A program made the translations under genes and the position numbers. 64,000 nt of DNA from Clostridia bacterium (GTDB lineage Bacteria; Bacillota; Clostridia; Christensenellales; CAG-138): the NCBI GenBank assembly GCA_017524445.1, contig JAFXVP010000052.1, positions 38,818 to 102,817 of the forward strand, given 5' to 3'. Below are positions 40,609 to 49,118 of this stretch, one piece after another. The notes below the pieces were generated by a model, which searched no databases, was not told the origin of the DNA, and worked only from the letters and a program-made list of their open reading frames with translations. The first letter of the stretch is position 1; every line of letters starts with the position of its first letter.

Positions 40609-41100
40609 ATGGATCACAGAACCGAACAGCTTATCCTGCATTACGTCACGGACGACGACCTTACGGAAGTCGCCCGGACGTGGCCGTCCGATCATCATCC
40701 TCTCTCCGAGGCGGAGGCGCGGGAAGCGATCGCCTATATGCGGAATAATTATGAAAAAAACGCGCCGGGACGCATCTGCCATCTGTGTCTTGCGGTTCTG
40801 CGTGCGGACGACCCGAAAACCATCATGGGCTGGTGCGGTCTGGACGGCGGAAGGAGCCCTGCGGAACCGGAGATCTTCATTTTGCTGGATGAACCATACC
40901 GGAACAAAGGGTACGGGACCCAGTGCGTGAAGGAACTGCTGAAAATCGCCGCGGAGGATTATGCGCTTTTGGGCGTTCACGGGGGCTGCGCCAAAGAAAA
41001 CGCCGCCTCTGCCCGCGCCATGGAAAAGGGCGGCATGACGCAGTACGGCACGGAAGAAAACGGCGATCCGCTGTTCCGGTTCCGGTCCGATCCCATTTGA
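40609..41100 (+). CDS. GNAT-family acetyltransferase
   Basis: The product is 163 residues. The GNAT core is visible: ILLDEPYRNKGYGTQCVKELL is the acetyl-CoA loop (R/Q-x-x-G-x-G/A type, here RNKGYG), followed by VHGGCAKENAASARAMEKGGM, the usual N-A-x-S strand and helix. GAGGAGG ends 6 bases before the chosen ATG at 40609, while the ATG at 40603 directly touches it. Substrate unknown, probably a small amine or protein N terminus. Second gene after the exonuclease. Confidence 0.85.
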   Translation: MDHRTEQLILHYVTDDDLTEVARTWPSDHHPLSEAEAREAIAYMRNNYEKNAPGRICHLCLAVLRADDPKTIMGWCGLDGGRSPAEPEIFILLDEPYRNKGYGTQCVKELLKIAAEDYALLGVHGGCAKENAASARAMEKGGMTQYGTEENGDPLFRFRSDPI

Positions 41101-41104
41101 AAAA

Positions 41105-41129
41105 CGCCTCCGTTTCGGAGGCGCTTTTT
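41105..41129. terminator. Bidirectional terminator
   Basis: The stem CGCCTCCG / CGGAGGCG has loop TTT with TTTTT after it on the plus strand and AAAA before it. It lies between convergent genes. Confidence 0.85.
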
Positions 41130-41130
41130 C

Positions 41131-41556
41131 TTATTCGAAATTTCCCATGAGAAAGGCGAGGACGTGGGTCTTGAATTCGACGAAAAAGACGTCCTCTGTG
41201 AAATAATAGGCGCCGATCCCGCCGTTGCAGCTCGAAAGTCTGTCGATGAGCTTTTCCTCGTCCGCGGCGCGGTATACCGCGATCGGTTCGCCGAGGCGGG
41301 ACGTGACGCGATCGATGACCTTTCGCGTAATGCCGAGCGGCGAGCTTCCGTACCATCGCACGAGCGTCTGATAAAAGGTCTCCTCTGCCGGGACCGGCGT
41401 AAACTCTTTGACGTGATAATGGCGGCAGAACGCCTTTTCCCAGTCGTCCTTCGTATAGGCGGAGACGCCGACGCTCGAGTATCCGATCCAGTCCGAAAAC
41501 GCGCAGGCAAGCTCCGTGACTCCGTTCAGATAAGCCGAAAGCCGTGTGTCAAGCAT
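41131..41556 (-). CDS. Protein of unknown function, 141 residues
   Basis: AAAAGGAAGGTGAAATC precedes the ATG. The protein begins MLDTRLSAYLNGVTELACAF and includes EKLIDRLSSCNGGIGAYYF and FVEFKTHVLAFLMGNFE at the C terminus, an alternation of helices and strands that suggests a compact cytoplasmic domain. No signal peptide or membrane helix. I do not recognise the family. It ends at the bidirectional terminator, opposite the acetyltransferase gene. Confidence 0.68.
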   Translation of the reverse strand: MLDTRLSAYLNGVTELACAFSDWIGYSSVGVSAYTKDDWEKAFCRHYHVKEFTPVPAEETFYQTLVRWYGSSPLGITRKVIDRVTSRLGEPIAVYRAADEEKLIDRLSSCNGGIGAYYFTEDVFFVEFKTHVLAFLMGNFE

Positions 41557-41607
41557 GATTTCACCTTCCTTTTACATCAGTATAACACAATTGTCACAAA
41601 AATGCAT

Positions 41608-41636
41608 TTGCAATTTGCACAACGATTCGCTATAAT
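41608..41636 (+). promoter_or_regulatory. Promoter of the SPFH/TPM gene group
   Basis: TTGCAA at 41608-41613 and TATAAT at 41631-41636 with a 17-base spacer, 34 bases before the GTG at 41671. It is a sigma-A type promoter, not the AAC/CGT type of Bacillus sigma-W. Confidence 0.85.
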
Positions 41637-41670
41637 ATATCGGGAATAGTGTGCGAAGGAGGCGACGAGC

Positions 41671-41964
41671 GTGGAGCAGAAGGAACGCGGCGGTTTTTTC
41701 CTGTGCTTTTTCTGGCACGCGCTGATGTATATCCTGTGGACGATCCCCGCATGGATCCTGCTTGCGCTGCACTTTATCATCGGGCTTCCGCTGCTGTGGT
41801 TCTGGGTCGCGCTCGGCGCGTGGGCGCTCGTGCTCCTTCTCCGGACGGCGCTCGTGATGTTTGCGCGGTACGGCTTTGCGCACCGCATCCCCGTCCCCGA
41901 GAACAAGAACCCGTATTCCCAAAAGGTCCGCGACCCGTACGCGAAAATACGGGAACAGCAGTAA
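41671..41964 (+). CDS. Small two-helix membrane protein
   Basis: The product is 97 residues from a GTG with GAAGGAGGCGACGAGC upstream. Two or three hydrophobic stretches (about 8-30, 33-50, 50-66) are followed by a charged tail (HRIPVPENKNPYSQKVRDP). No family recognised. It is the first gene after the promoter at 41608 and ends 62 bases before the SPFH gene, so it probably belongs to the same membrane-stress-like group. Confidence 0.72.
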   Translation: MEQKERGGFFLCFFWHALMYILWTIPAWILLALHFIIGLPLLWFWVALGAWALVLLLRTALVMFARYGFAHRIPVPENKNPYSQKVRDPYAKIREQQ

Positions 41965-42026
41965 GGCGATCAAAGGTCTGATCCTTTTTTCGATAGAAAC
42001 AGGTACAAATTGAAAGGAGAAATACT

Positions 42027-43334
42027 ATGGGACTTATCAAAGCCGCTCTGGCAGCAGGCGCATCCGTTCTGGCCGATCAGTGGAAAGAGTTTTTCTATTG
42101 TGAAGCGCTTCCGAAGGACGTTCTGGTGACCAAGGGACAGAAGAGAGTGGGCAGCCGCTCCTCCAACACGAAGGGCAGCGACAACATCATTTCGAACGGC
42201 TCCGTCATCGCCGTCGCCGACGGTCAGTGCATGATCATCGTCGAGCAGGGCAAGGTCGTCGAAGTCTGCGCGGAACCCGGTGAGTTCGTTTACGACACCT
42301 CGACCGAGCCGAGCATCTTTGCAGGCAGCCTCGGACAGAGCATTCTGCAGTCGTTCAAGACCTTCGGCCGCCGCTTCACGTTCGGCGGCGATACGGGCAA
42401 GGATCAGCGCGTGTATTACTTCAACACCAAGGAGATCCTGGACAACAAATTCGGCACGTCGAACCCGATCATGTTCCGCGTCGTCGACCGCAACATCAAC
42501 CTCGACATCGACGTGAGTCTGCGCTGCAACGGCGTATACTCCTACAAGATGGTCGACCCGATCCTGTTCTACACGCAGGTCTGCGGCAATGTCTCCTCTG
42601 ACTATCTCCGCAGCGAGATCGACGCGCAGCTCAAGACCGAGTTCGTCAACGCGCTGCAGCCGGCCATGGCAAAGATCTCCGACCTCGAAGTTCGTCCGAA
42701 CCAGGTCCCGGCGCACACCACCGAGCTCTGCGACGCGATGAACGTCGAGCTAAGTAAGCTCTGGGGCGAGAAGAGAGGCCTTGAGGTCGTCTCCATCGCC
42801 ATGAACCCGATCACGCTGACCGAAGAGGACGCGGAGATGATCAAGGCGGCGCAGCGCGCAGCGATCAACCGCGACCCGACCATGGCGGCGGCGACCATGA
42901 CGCAGGCAAGCGCGGAAGCGATGAAGACTGCGGCAGGCAACGCGAACGGCGCAATGACCGGCTTTATGGGCATGGGCATGGTCAACGGCGTCGGCGGCGC
43001 GATGGGCAGCAACACCGCGGCGCTGTTCCAGATGGGTCAGCAGCAGAAGGAAGCGCAGGCGGCACAGCAGCCGGCCAACACCTGGAAGTGCCCGAAGTGC
43101 GGCACGACCGCTTCCGGCAACTTCTGCCCCGAGTGCGGCGAGAAGAAGCCTGCTCCCGCCGGAACGTGGACCTGCGCATGCGGCGCGGTGAACACCGGCA
43201 AGTTCTGCACGCAGTGCGGTGCCAAGAAGCCCGAACCGAAGGCAGTCGTCTGCCCGAAGTGCGGCTATAAGCCCGAAGATCCCAACAACCCGCCGAAGTT
43301 CTGCCCCGAATGCGGCGCACGCTTTGAAGGCTGA
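42027..43334 (+). CDS. SPFH-domain protein with C-terminal zinc ribbons (YdjI-like)
   Basis: The product is 435 residues. The N-terminal 290 residues are the SPFH/band-7-like domain of the YdjI type (DQWKEFFYCEALPKDVLV, then DVSLRCNGVYSYKMVDP, then KAAQRAAINRDPTMAAATM). A Met/Gly-rich linker follows, then three zinc-ribbon motifs: CPKCGTTASGNFCPECG, CACGAVNTGKFCTQCG and CPKCGYKPEDP with CPECG. SPFH proteins form rings on membranes. In Bacillus YdjI works with YdjG and the PspA paralogue in a sigma-W operon. GAAAGGAGAAATACT precedes the ATG. Next gene lies 82 bases on. Confidence 0.85.
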   Translation: MGLIKAALAAGASVLADQWKEFFYCEALPKDVLVTKGQKRVGSRSSNTKGSDNIISNGSVIAVADGQCMIIVEQGKVVEVCAEPGEFVYDTSTEPSIFAGSLGQSILQSFKTFGRRFTFGGDTGKDQRVYYFNTKEILDNKFGTSNPIMFRVVDRNINLDIDVSLRCNGVYSYKMVDPILFYTQVCGNVSSDYLRSEIDAQLKTEFVNALQPAMAKISDLEVRPNQVPAHTTELCDAMNVELSKLWGEKRGLEVVSIAMNPITLTEEDAEMIKAAQRAAINRDPTMAAATMTQASAEAMKTAAGNANGAMTGFMGMGMVNGVGGAMGSNTAALFQMGQQQKEAQAAQQPANTWKCPKCGTTASGNFCPECGEKKPAPAGTWTCACGAVNTGKFCTQCGAKKPEPKAVVCPKCGYKPEDPNNPPKFCPECGARFEG

Positions 43335-43355
43335 GGATTCAAAACGACCCTGACG

Positions 43356-43386
43356 CGGAGGGTGCGGAACGGCTCCGCACCCTCCG
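43356..43386 (+). terminator. Strong hairpin between SPFH and zinc-ribbon genes
   Basis: A perfect 13-bp stem (CGGAGGGTGCGGA / TCCGCACCCTCCG) has loop ACGGC and is followed by TTATCTTATTTT. The weak T tract suggests partial termination or an mRNA processing/stability hairpin that sets the ratio of the first gene product to the next two. Confidence 0.6.
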
Positions 43387-43416
43387 TTATCTTATTTTCG
43401 GATTAAGGAGGCGTTC

Positions 43417-44529
43417 ATGCCACAGCAATTGTTGGAATACAAATGCCCCGCCTGCGGCGCGTCCCTGCAGTTTGACAGCGGATCGCAGCAGGTCGTCTGC
43501 CCGTACTGCGACTCGTCGTTTTCCCCGCAGGACCTGATCGACTACGACAGCTTCCTCAAGGAGGACGCCAAAAACGAGACGAGCGATTCGTGGTCGAAGG
43601 ACGCGGACCGTTGGGAAAAGGACGAAGCGTCCGGTCTCAACGTATATACCTGCGCCGCCTGCGGCGGCGAAGTGCTCGGCGACGATACGCTCGCGAGCGC
43701 GCGGTGCCCGTTCTGCGACAATACGGTCATCATGAAGCGGCAGTTCACCGGCGAATGGAAACCGGACCTCGTGCTGCCGTTCAAGCTTGACAAAAAAGCC
43801 GCGCAGGACGCGTTCCGCAAGCATCTGCACGGGAAAAAGCTGCTTGCGAAGGAGTTCCGTTCGGAATCCAACATCAAGGAGATCAAGGGCGTTTACGTCC
43901 CGTTCTGGCTGTTCTCGTCCGACGTATCCGCGAGCATGCGCTTCAAGGGCATGACCTCGCGCGCGTGGACGGACGGCAGCTACGATTACGTCGAGACCTC
44001 GAACTACGCGCTGCTGCGCGCCGCGACCGCGCGGTTCAACCGCATCCCGGTCGACGGATCGGAAAAGATGGACGACGCGCTGATGGATTCTCTGGAACCG
44101 TTCGATTTCTCCGAAGCGGTCGATTTTCAGACGGCGTATCTGTCCGGCTACTTCTCCGACCGCTACGACGTCAACGCGGACGTCAGCGTGGATCGCGCAA
44201 AGGCGCGGTTTACGAAGTCCATGGTCAGCCGCGTCGCCTCCACGACCGGCGGATTCAGCGGCGTTTCGATGGAGAGCACGACGGTCTCGGAGCGCAACAA
44301 CAAGCGCGAATACGCGCTGCTCCCCGTCTGGCTGCTGCACGTCAAGTGGCAGAACAAGCTCTACACCTTCGCCATGAACGGACAGACCGGAAAGCTCGTC
44401 GGCGATCTGCCGCTCGACAAAAAACAGCTCTGGAAGTACCGCCTGCTCTACGGCGGGATCTTCGCGGGGATCCTTGCGGGTCTCGTCCTTCTGGGACACT
44501 TCTTGGGATGCGGAGGCGGATGCTTATGA
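43417..44529 (+). CDS. TFIIB-type zinc-ribbon membrane protein (YdjG-like)
   Basis: The product is 370 residues. Two zinc ribbons lie at the N terminus (YKCPACGASLQFDSGS with VCPYCDSSF, and YTCAACGGEVLGD with CPFCDN). A long soluble beta-rich middle follows (FKLDKKAAQDAFRKHL, YVPFWLFSSDVSASM), then one C-terminal membrane helix (YGGIFAGILAGLVLLGHFL). This is the architecture of Bacillus YdjG. The TGA overlaps the ATG of the TPM gene. Probably part of a membrane-integrity complex with the SPFH protein. Confidence 0.8.
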   Translation: MPQQLLEYKCPACGASLQFDSGSQQVVCPYCDSSFSPQDLIDYDSFLKEDAKNETSDSWSKDADRWEKDEASGLNVYTCAACGGEVLGDDTLASARCPFCDNTVIMKRQFTGEWKPDLVLPFKLDKKAAQDAFRKHLHGKKLLAKEFRSESNIKEIKGVYVPFWLFSSDVSASMRFKGMTSRAWTDGSYDYVETSNYALLRAATARFNRIPVDGSEKMDDALMDSLEPFDFSEAVDFQTAYLSGYFSDRYDVNADVSVDRAKARFTKSMVSRVASTTGGFSGVSMESTTVSERNNKREYALLPVWLLHVKWQNKLYTFAMNGQTGKLVGDLPLDKKQLWKYRLLYGGIFAGILAGLVLLGHFLGCGGGCL

Positions 44530-46556
44530 AACGAATCTTTTCTGTTTTACTGATCGCGCTTCTGCTGATCGTTCCCGTGCTGACCGCGCAGGCGGAGGAC
44601 GGGCAATATGTGTACGTGGACGACGGACTGCTCTCCGCGGAGGAGCTGCAGACGGTCAACGCCCGCGCCGTCGAGATCGCAAAGAACCGCGGCGTCGGCG
44701 TCTACTATTTTTATCTGACCGACGTGGCGGATCTGACTTCCTACATCATGGAATTCGCGAACGAACACGTCGTCGAGGAAAACGCGCTGGTGTTCGGCTT
44801 CAACGCGGATTACCGCTATTTCCTGCAGATCGGTCCGATCGCGAAAGCCGCGCTCAATGACGCCGTCTGCGAGAGCTCGATCATGGACGCGTACCGCTCC
44901 GTGACCGGCGATCCGGAGCGCAAGCTGCTTGCGTATCTGAACGCGGCGGACAGCGCGCTTGCAGCGTACTTCAGCGGCGAGAGCACGACCGTCGCGTCGG
45001 GTGAAGCGGACAATTGGGAGGTCCCCTCCTATATCGCGAGAACCGACGGCGGCAAGCCGACGCTGGTCGACAAGGAACGCCTCGTGTCTGACGATCGGGC
45101 GGAAGCGCTTTCAAAGCGGCTCAAGGAGATCGGCAGCGCGTACAAGTGCGACGTCGTCATCGTGACCGTGCCCACGCTCGGCAGCAAGACCGCCGAGGAA
45201 TACGCAGACGACTATTTCGACTACAACGGCTACGGGTACGGCGCAACGCCGAACGCGCAGGGCACGACGATCAACGGCGACGGGATCCTTCTGCTCCTCT
45301 CGATGGAGGGCCGCGATTTCTGGATCAGCACCAGCGGCTACGGGATCACGGCGTTCACGGACTACGGCATCCAGACCTATCTCGAGGATCGGTTCCTGCC
45401 GTATCTGCGCAATGACGACTACGCCGGCGGTTTCAACGCATTTGCGGACGGCTGTGAATACCTGCTCAAGAACGCACGTGAGGGCGTTCCGTACGACTAC
45501 CGCCGCGTCTACGTCGACGGCTGGACGGACAATCAGCTTTTAAGCTATAACGACCGTGCGGAATCCGTGGCGAACCAGTACGACGTGGGGATCTATTTCC
45601 TCGAAAACCTCGCTCTGACCGACGCGGACGCATTCTGCGCCAATTATATCGAGCATCGCACTTTTGATGTCAATTCGATCGTGCTGGTGCACGGCGCGAA
45701 CGGATACAGCATACGAACGGCAGGCGCGGTCGCAAGCGCGAAGTTCTCGGATAAAAACTTCACCTCGGTCATCAACACGGTCGAACCGTACCTCAAATCG
45801 GGCGATACGAAAAGCGCTTTGAACGCATACATGGACAAGAGCATCGCAATCGTCAGCGATTACGGGCACGTGATCACAAACGGCGCGCTTTCGGAAGAGG
45901 CGCGCAGCAACGACAATCTCCGGCTCAAAAAGCTGTTCGAGGAGCACGGCGTCGGGCTGTACTTTCTCTATGACGCCGGCGCAAACGACCCGAAAGCGCT
46001 TGCGGAGAATTTCCTGTCGAGCGGCACGGTCTATGAAGGAAACGCCGTCGTGATCGGTACGACCGCGAACGGCAGCGGCGTTGCCGTCCGCGGAGACGCC
46101 GCGAAGGAGAAATTCACCGACAAGCGGATCAAAAAGCTCATCAAAGAGGTTGACGCGTACCTTCCCGAAGGCAACGTCGGCGGCGCGGTCGACGCCTTTG
46201 CGGAGCGCAGCGAAAGCATTCTGAACTGGCGGCCCGTGAACTGGATCACGCTTGCGATCTCGACCATAGCAGGTCTGCTGTTCGGCACCGCCCCGGCGAA
46301 CGCATTGAAGCGGCAGCTCACCAGCGTCAGCAAGCAGACAAACGCCGAGGGCTACATGCAGCCGGATTCGTTCGCGATGACGCAGAACAGCAACGTCCTG
46401 CTCGGCAAGAACACCTCGCGCACGGTCCACGTGGTCCGGGTTGAATCGTCGGACGGTCCGCGCGGCGGAGGCGGCGGAGGCGGTTTCCACGGCGGAAGCT
46501 CGACGCACACCTCGTCCTCCGGCGGTACGCACGGCGGACACGGCGGCAAGTTCTGA
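44526..46556 (+). CDS. Secreted/membrane TPM-domain protein with Gly/His/Ser tail (YdjH-like)
   Basis: The product is 676 residues, much longer than single-domain TPM proteins. Signal peptide MKRIFSVLLIALLLIVPVLT with AQA cleavage at 21-23. Three TPM-related domains follow at about 24-150, 160-320 and 335-560: each has a helix with R/S-AE-x-x-x-x-x-YG-like start, for example DDRAEALSKRLKEIGSAYKC, then DGILLLLSMEGRDFWISTSG. One membrane helix lies near 570-590 (VNWITLAISTIAGLLFG), so the tail is inside or in the wall. The end is GGGGGGGFHGGSSTH with SGGTHGGHGG, a possible metal-binding or flexible tail. Start chosen at the ATG overlapping the upstream stop. Confidence 0.82.
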   Translation: MKRIFSVLLIALLLIVPVLTAQAEDGQYVYVDDGLLSAEELQTVNARAVEIAKNRGVGVYYFYLTDVADLTSYIMEFANEHVVEENALVFGFNADYRYFLQIGPIAKAALNDAVCESSIMDAYRSVTGDPERKLLAYLNAADSALAAYFSGESTTVASGEADNWEVPSYIARTDGGKPTLVDKERLVSDDRAEALSKRLKEIGSAYKCDVVIVTVPTLGSKTAEEYADDYFDYNGYGYGATPNAQGTTINGDGILLLLSMEGRDFWISTSGYGITAFTDYGIQTYLEDRFLPYLRNDDYAGGFNAFADGCEYLLKNAREGVPYDYRRVYVDGWTDNQLLSYNDRAESVANQYDVGIYFLENLALTDADAFCANYIEHRTFDVNSIVLVHGANGYSIRTAGAVASAKFSDKNFTSVINTVEPYLKSGDTKSALNAYMDKSIAIVSDYGHVITNGALSEEARSNDNLRLKKLFEEHGVGLYFLYDAGANDPKALAENFLSSGTVYEGNAVVIGTTANGSGVAVRGDAAKEKFTDKRIKKLIKEVDAYLPEGNVGGAVDAFAERSESILNWRPVNWITLAISTIAGLLFGTAPANALKRQLTSVSKQTNAEGYMQPDSFAMTQNSNVLLGKNTSRTVHVVRVESSDGPRGGGGGGGFHGGSSTHTSSSGGTHGGHGGKF

Positions 46557-46591
46557 GATGCGCAAAGCCGCATAAACACTGCATTTCCACG

Positions 46592-46631
46592 CACGGTAGA
46601 GTCCGAAAACCGGATTCTACCGTGTTTTTTT
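46592..46631 (+). terminator. Terminator of the SPFH/TPM gene group
   Basis: A 14-bp stem CACGGTAGAGTCCG / CGGATTCTACCGTG (one G:U pair) is followed by TTTTTTT. Confidence 0.92.
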
Positions 46632-46662
46632 GTTCGGTAGAGCGAGCGGGCCGATCAATAGA

Positions 46663-46692
46663 TTGCCTTTTCAGCGGCACGCCGTTTATACT
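46663..46692 (+). promoter_or_regulatory. Promoter of the degV-like gene
   Basis: TTGCCT at 46663-46668 and TATACT at 46687-46692 with an 18-base spacer, about 36 bases before the ATG. Confidence 0.6.
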
Positions 46693-46727
46693 ATGATATG
46701 TAATTTGCCCTGAAAAGGAGAATTCAC

Positions 46728-47612
46728 ATGCACGACTATATTTTAAGCTGCTGCTCCGCCGCCGACGTTACGCAGGAGAAGCTGGACGCCATGGACGTCC
46801 GCCTTCTCTGCAACGATTTCTCGATGGACGGCGTACCCTATAAGGACGACCTCGGCAAGACGATGACCTACAAGGAATTCTACGACCGCATCCGCGCGGG
46901 GCAGGTCAGCGCGACGACCCAGATCAATCCGGAAACATACGTCGAGTACTTCACCAGGCTCTTTGAAGAAGAGGGCAGGGACATTCTGCACGTCACGCTT
47001 TCGAGCGGACTTTCCGGCACGTTCCAGTCCGCGCTGACCGCCGCGGAAATCGTCAGGGAGCGCTTCCCGGACCGGAAGCTTCTGATCGTGGATTCGCGCG
47101 GCGCGTCGTCCGGCTACGGCCTCTTAATGGAAACGCTCGCGAAGATGCGCGACGAAGGCAGGACGATCGACGAGCTCTATGACTGGGCGATCAAAAACCG
47201 CCTTCGCATCCAGCACCTGTTCTGCTCCACGACGCTGACCTATTACGTGCGCGGCGGACGCATCTCCCCCGCCGCCGGAAGGATCGGAAACCTCCTCGGC
47301 ATCTGCCCCGTCATGCGCATGGACCATCCGGGACATCTGGCCATCCACAACCGCGTGCGCACCAAAAAGCGTGCGCTGAAAGCCCTCGTCGATCAGATGG
47401 CGGAGCTTGCGGACGGCGGCGAGGCCTATTCCGGCCGCTGCTATATCAGTCATTCCGACTGCGAGGAGGACGCGCTTGTCCTGAAACAGATGGTCGAGGA
47501 ACGCTTTAAAAACATCGACGGCGCGATCGAGGTCTACATGATCGGCATGACCATCGGCTGCCATTCCGGTCCCGGCACCGTCGCGGTCTACTTCTTCGGG
47601 AAAGAACGATAA
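46728..47612 (+). CDS. DegV-family fatty-acid-binding protein
   Basis: The product is 294 residues, typical of DegV/FakB proteins. Motifs: SCCSAADVTQEKLDAM at the start (the usual DS-x-x-D/L of FakB is modified to SCCSAAD), ATTQINPETYVEYF (the S/T-Q-x-x-P motif), HVTLSSGLSGTFQSA (the second SSGLSGT loop) and TLTYYVRGGRISPAAG with CPVMRMDHPG. They bind a fatty acid carboxylate and can present it to the kinase FakA. No fakA is in the window. AAAAGGAGAATTCAC precedes the ATG. Monocistronic. Confidence 0.9.
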   Translation: MHDYILSCCSAADVTQEKLDAMDVRLLCNDFSMDGVPYKDDLGKTMTYKEFYDRIRAGQVSATTQINPETYVEYFTRLFEEEGRDILHVTLSSGLSGTFQSALTAAEIVRERFPDRKLLIVDSRGASSGYGLLMETLAKMRDEGRTIDELYDWAIKNRLRIQHLFCSTTLTYYVRGGRISPAAGRIGNLLGICPVMRMDHPGHLAIHNRVRTKKRALKALVDQMAELADGGEAYSGRCYISHSDCEEDALVLKQMVEERFKNIDGAIEVYMIGMTIGCHSGPGTVAVYFFGKER

Positions 47613-47650
47613 CCTTTCGGACGGTTCGTCCGAATACATACCACACGCGG

Positions 47651-47678
47651 AGAGCGCCGAACTTCGGTCCGGCGCTCT
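47651..47678 (+). terminator. Hairpin after the degV-like gene
   Basis: The stem AGAGCGCCG / CGGCGCTCT has a 10-base loop and is followed by TCGTTATATAAG. Moderate T content only. Confidence 0.6.
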
Positions 47679-47716
47679 TCGTTATATAAGCCGTTAACTG
47701 AAATCCAGCTTGTTTT

Positions 47717-48229
47717 TTATTGACCGTAAGCAGAAAAAAGATGCTCCAACCGTTCAGCGCTTATCTTCCATTCGTCCGGTATCCGGTCGGTTGTTCCTTT
47801 TCCTGCCGCGCGAGGTCCCCAAACATGGTTTTCATACAGAATCGTATCGCCTCTCCCTCCGGCAGATGCATCCAACCGCTCCGCAATTTCCTTTGGTGTT
47901 GCCAAATAAATCCGCGGCATCTCGTTTGGCTCTGTTCCTTGAAATTGAACAAGGCAAAAAATCGTTTTCTTATGGTGTGCTTCAAGCCATTTTTCGGTCG
48001 CCGTATGATACTCGCAATTCTTTTTATATCCCTGTGTCAGTCCCCAACTGCCATCCTAGCTGCCTTTGACTGAAATCTTCAGCATCAGGTCTCCCGACGT
48101 GGCAATCAGATCATACTCAGGTTGATTTGCTCCATATTGAACGGATACGTCATAACCATATCTCGCAAATACCGCCGCTGCGTATGCCTCGGCCGCTACA
48201 CCTACATGCCAGGAACTAATCGTCTTCAT
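47717..48229 (-). pseudogene. PD-(D/E)XK nuclease-like gene interrupted by an in-frame amber codon
   Basis: A single frame of 171 codons is broken by one TAG at 48056-48058 and has no other defect. Upstream half: MKTISSWHVGVAAEAYAAA, PEYDLIATSGDLMLKISVKGS with the Asp and Lys of a PD-(D/E)XK nuclease. Downstream half: DGSWGLTQGYKKNCEYHTAT, then FCLVQFQGTEPNEMPRIYLA. The two halves make one normal domain, resembling group-I-intron-associated and other small nucleases. TAG replaces what is probably CAG (Gln) after SVKGS. GCGGAGC lies 7 bases before the ATG. Either a recent nonsense mutation or read-through. Confidence 0.75.
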
Positions 48230-48366
48230 GTTTTTTGCTCCGCTATACTTATTTGTAACATCATATCCCATCTTTCTCCCTTTCGCAATACCGACGGCGA
48301 TAAAAAATCGTTGCATTCCCCCGCGTTTTCAAGGTATAATCAAATATCAAAGCACGGGAGGCAATT

Positions 48367-48996
48367 ATGGATCCGAATATCGAAAAACGCAACGAACTGC
48401 TTGCACAGAAGGTCATCAAGGGACATGGGTCGCGCAATATGACAGGCTATTACGCAAAGGACCGCGAGGAGGCAAAGCGCATCGCGCTTTCGCTGATCCC
48501 CGCGGGAAGCTCCGTTACGATGGGCGGCGCGATGAGCGCGCACGAGATCGGGCTTGTCGACGCGATCAAAGCCGGCAATTACCGCTTCATCGACCGCGGC
48601 GGTTTCACCGATCCGCACGAGGGGCTGCTCGCGCAGTATGATGCGGACTGGTTTTTGTCGAGCGCGAACGCCATGACCGAGGACGGCGTGCTCGTCAACA
48701 TCGACGGCAACTCGAACCGCGTCTCCTGCATCGCGCAGGGACCGAAGCATGTGCTGTTCATCGTCGGCATGAATAAGATCTGCTCCGACGTCGACGGCGC
48801 CATGAAGCGCGCAAGGAACGTCGCCGCGCCGATCAACGCGCAGCGGTTCGGGCTCTCCACGCCCTGCTGCAAAACCGGCGCCTGCATGGACTGCAAATCG
48901 CCGGACACGATCTGCTGCCAGTTCCTCATCACGCGGTTTTCCCGCCACAAGGACCGCATCCACGTGATCCTCGTCAACGACACGCTCGGCTTCTGA
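48367..48996 (+). CDS. LUD-domain protein (LutC/YkgG-like)
   Basis: The product is 209 residues. It has the LUD (lactate utilisation) domain layout: TGYYAKDREEAKRIALSLIP, SVTMGGAMSAHEIGLVDAI, DADWFLSSANAMTEDGVLVN and DGNSNRVSCIAQGPKHVLFI. A C-terminal CCKTGACMDCKSPDTICCQF segment with five Cys may bind a metal cluster, seen in the DUF162-type clostridial relatives. LutC acts with LutAB in lactate oxidation, but lutA and lutB are absent here, so the substrate is unknown. CGGGAGGCAATT precedes the ATG. Confidence 0.85.
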   Translation: MDPNIEKRNELLAQKVIKGHGSRNMTGYYAKDREEAKRIALSLIPAGSSVTMGGAMSAHEIGLVDAIKAGNYRFIDRGGFTDPHEGLLAQYDADWFLSSANAMTEDGVLVNIDGNSNRVSCIAQGPKHVLFIVGMNKICSDVDGAMKRARNVAAPINAQRFGLSTPCCKTGACMDCKSPDTICCQFLITRFSRHKDRIHVILVNDTLGF

Positions 48997-49010
48997 ACCG
49001 AAAAACAAAT

Positions 49011-49039
49011 ACGGAGGGGGCACATGCCCTCTCCGTTTT
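49011..49039 (+). terminator. Terminator of the LUD-domain gene
   Basis: ACGGAGGGGG pairs with CCCTCTCCGT (one bulge) and is followed by TTTTC. It lies 15 bases past the stop codon. Confidence 0.6.
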
Positions 49040-49060
49040 CTGTTGCAAAGCTGCACAGGT

Positions 49061-49115
49061 GTTGTCAAGAGAACCGTCCCCTTGACAACCCACGCTAACC
49101 GTCCCCTTGTCAACC
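49061..49115. repeat. TGTCAAG/CTTGACA palindromic repeat (family D), one and a half copies
   Basis: GTTGTCAAGAGAACCGTCCC followed by CTTGACAAC makes an inverted repeat with a constant AGAACCGTCCC centre. A partial copy (AACCGTCCCCTTGTCAAC) follows at once, ending beside the gene at 49119. Confidence 0.75.
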
Positions 49116-49118
49116 TAG

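Noticed and set aside
48056..48058. TAG read as pyrrolysine
   Set aside because: No pylT, pylS or PYLIS-like context is visible, and other genes in the window do not show in-frame TAG. A simple nonsense change is more likely.
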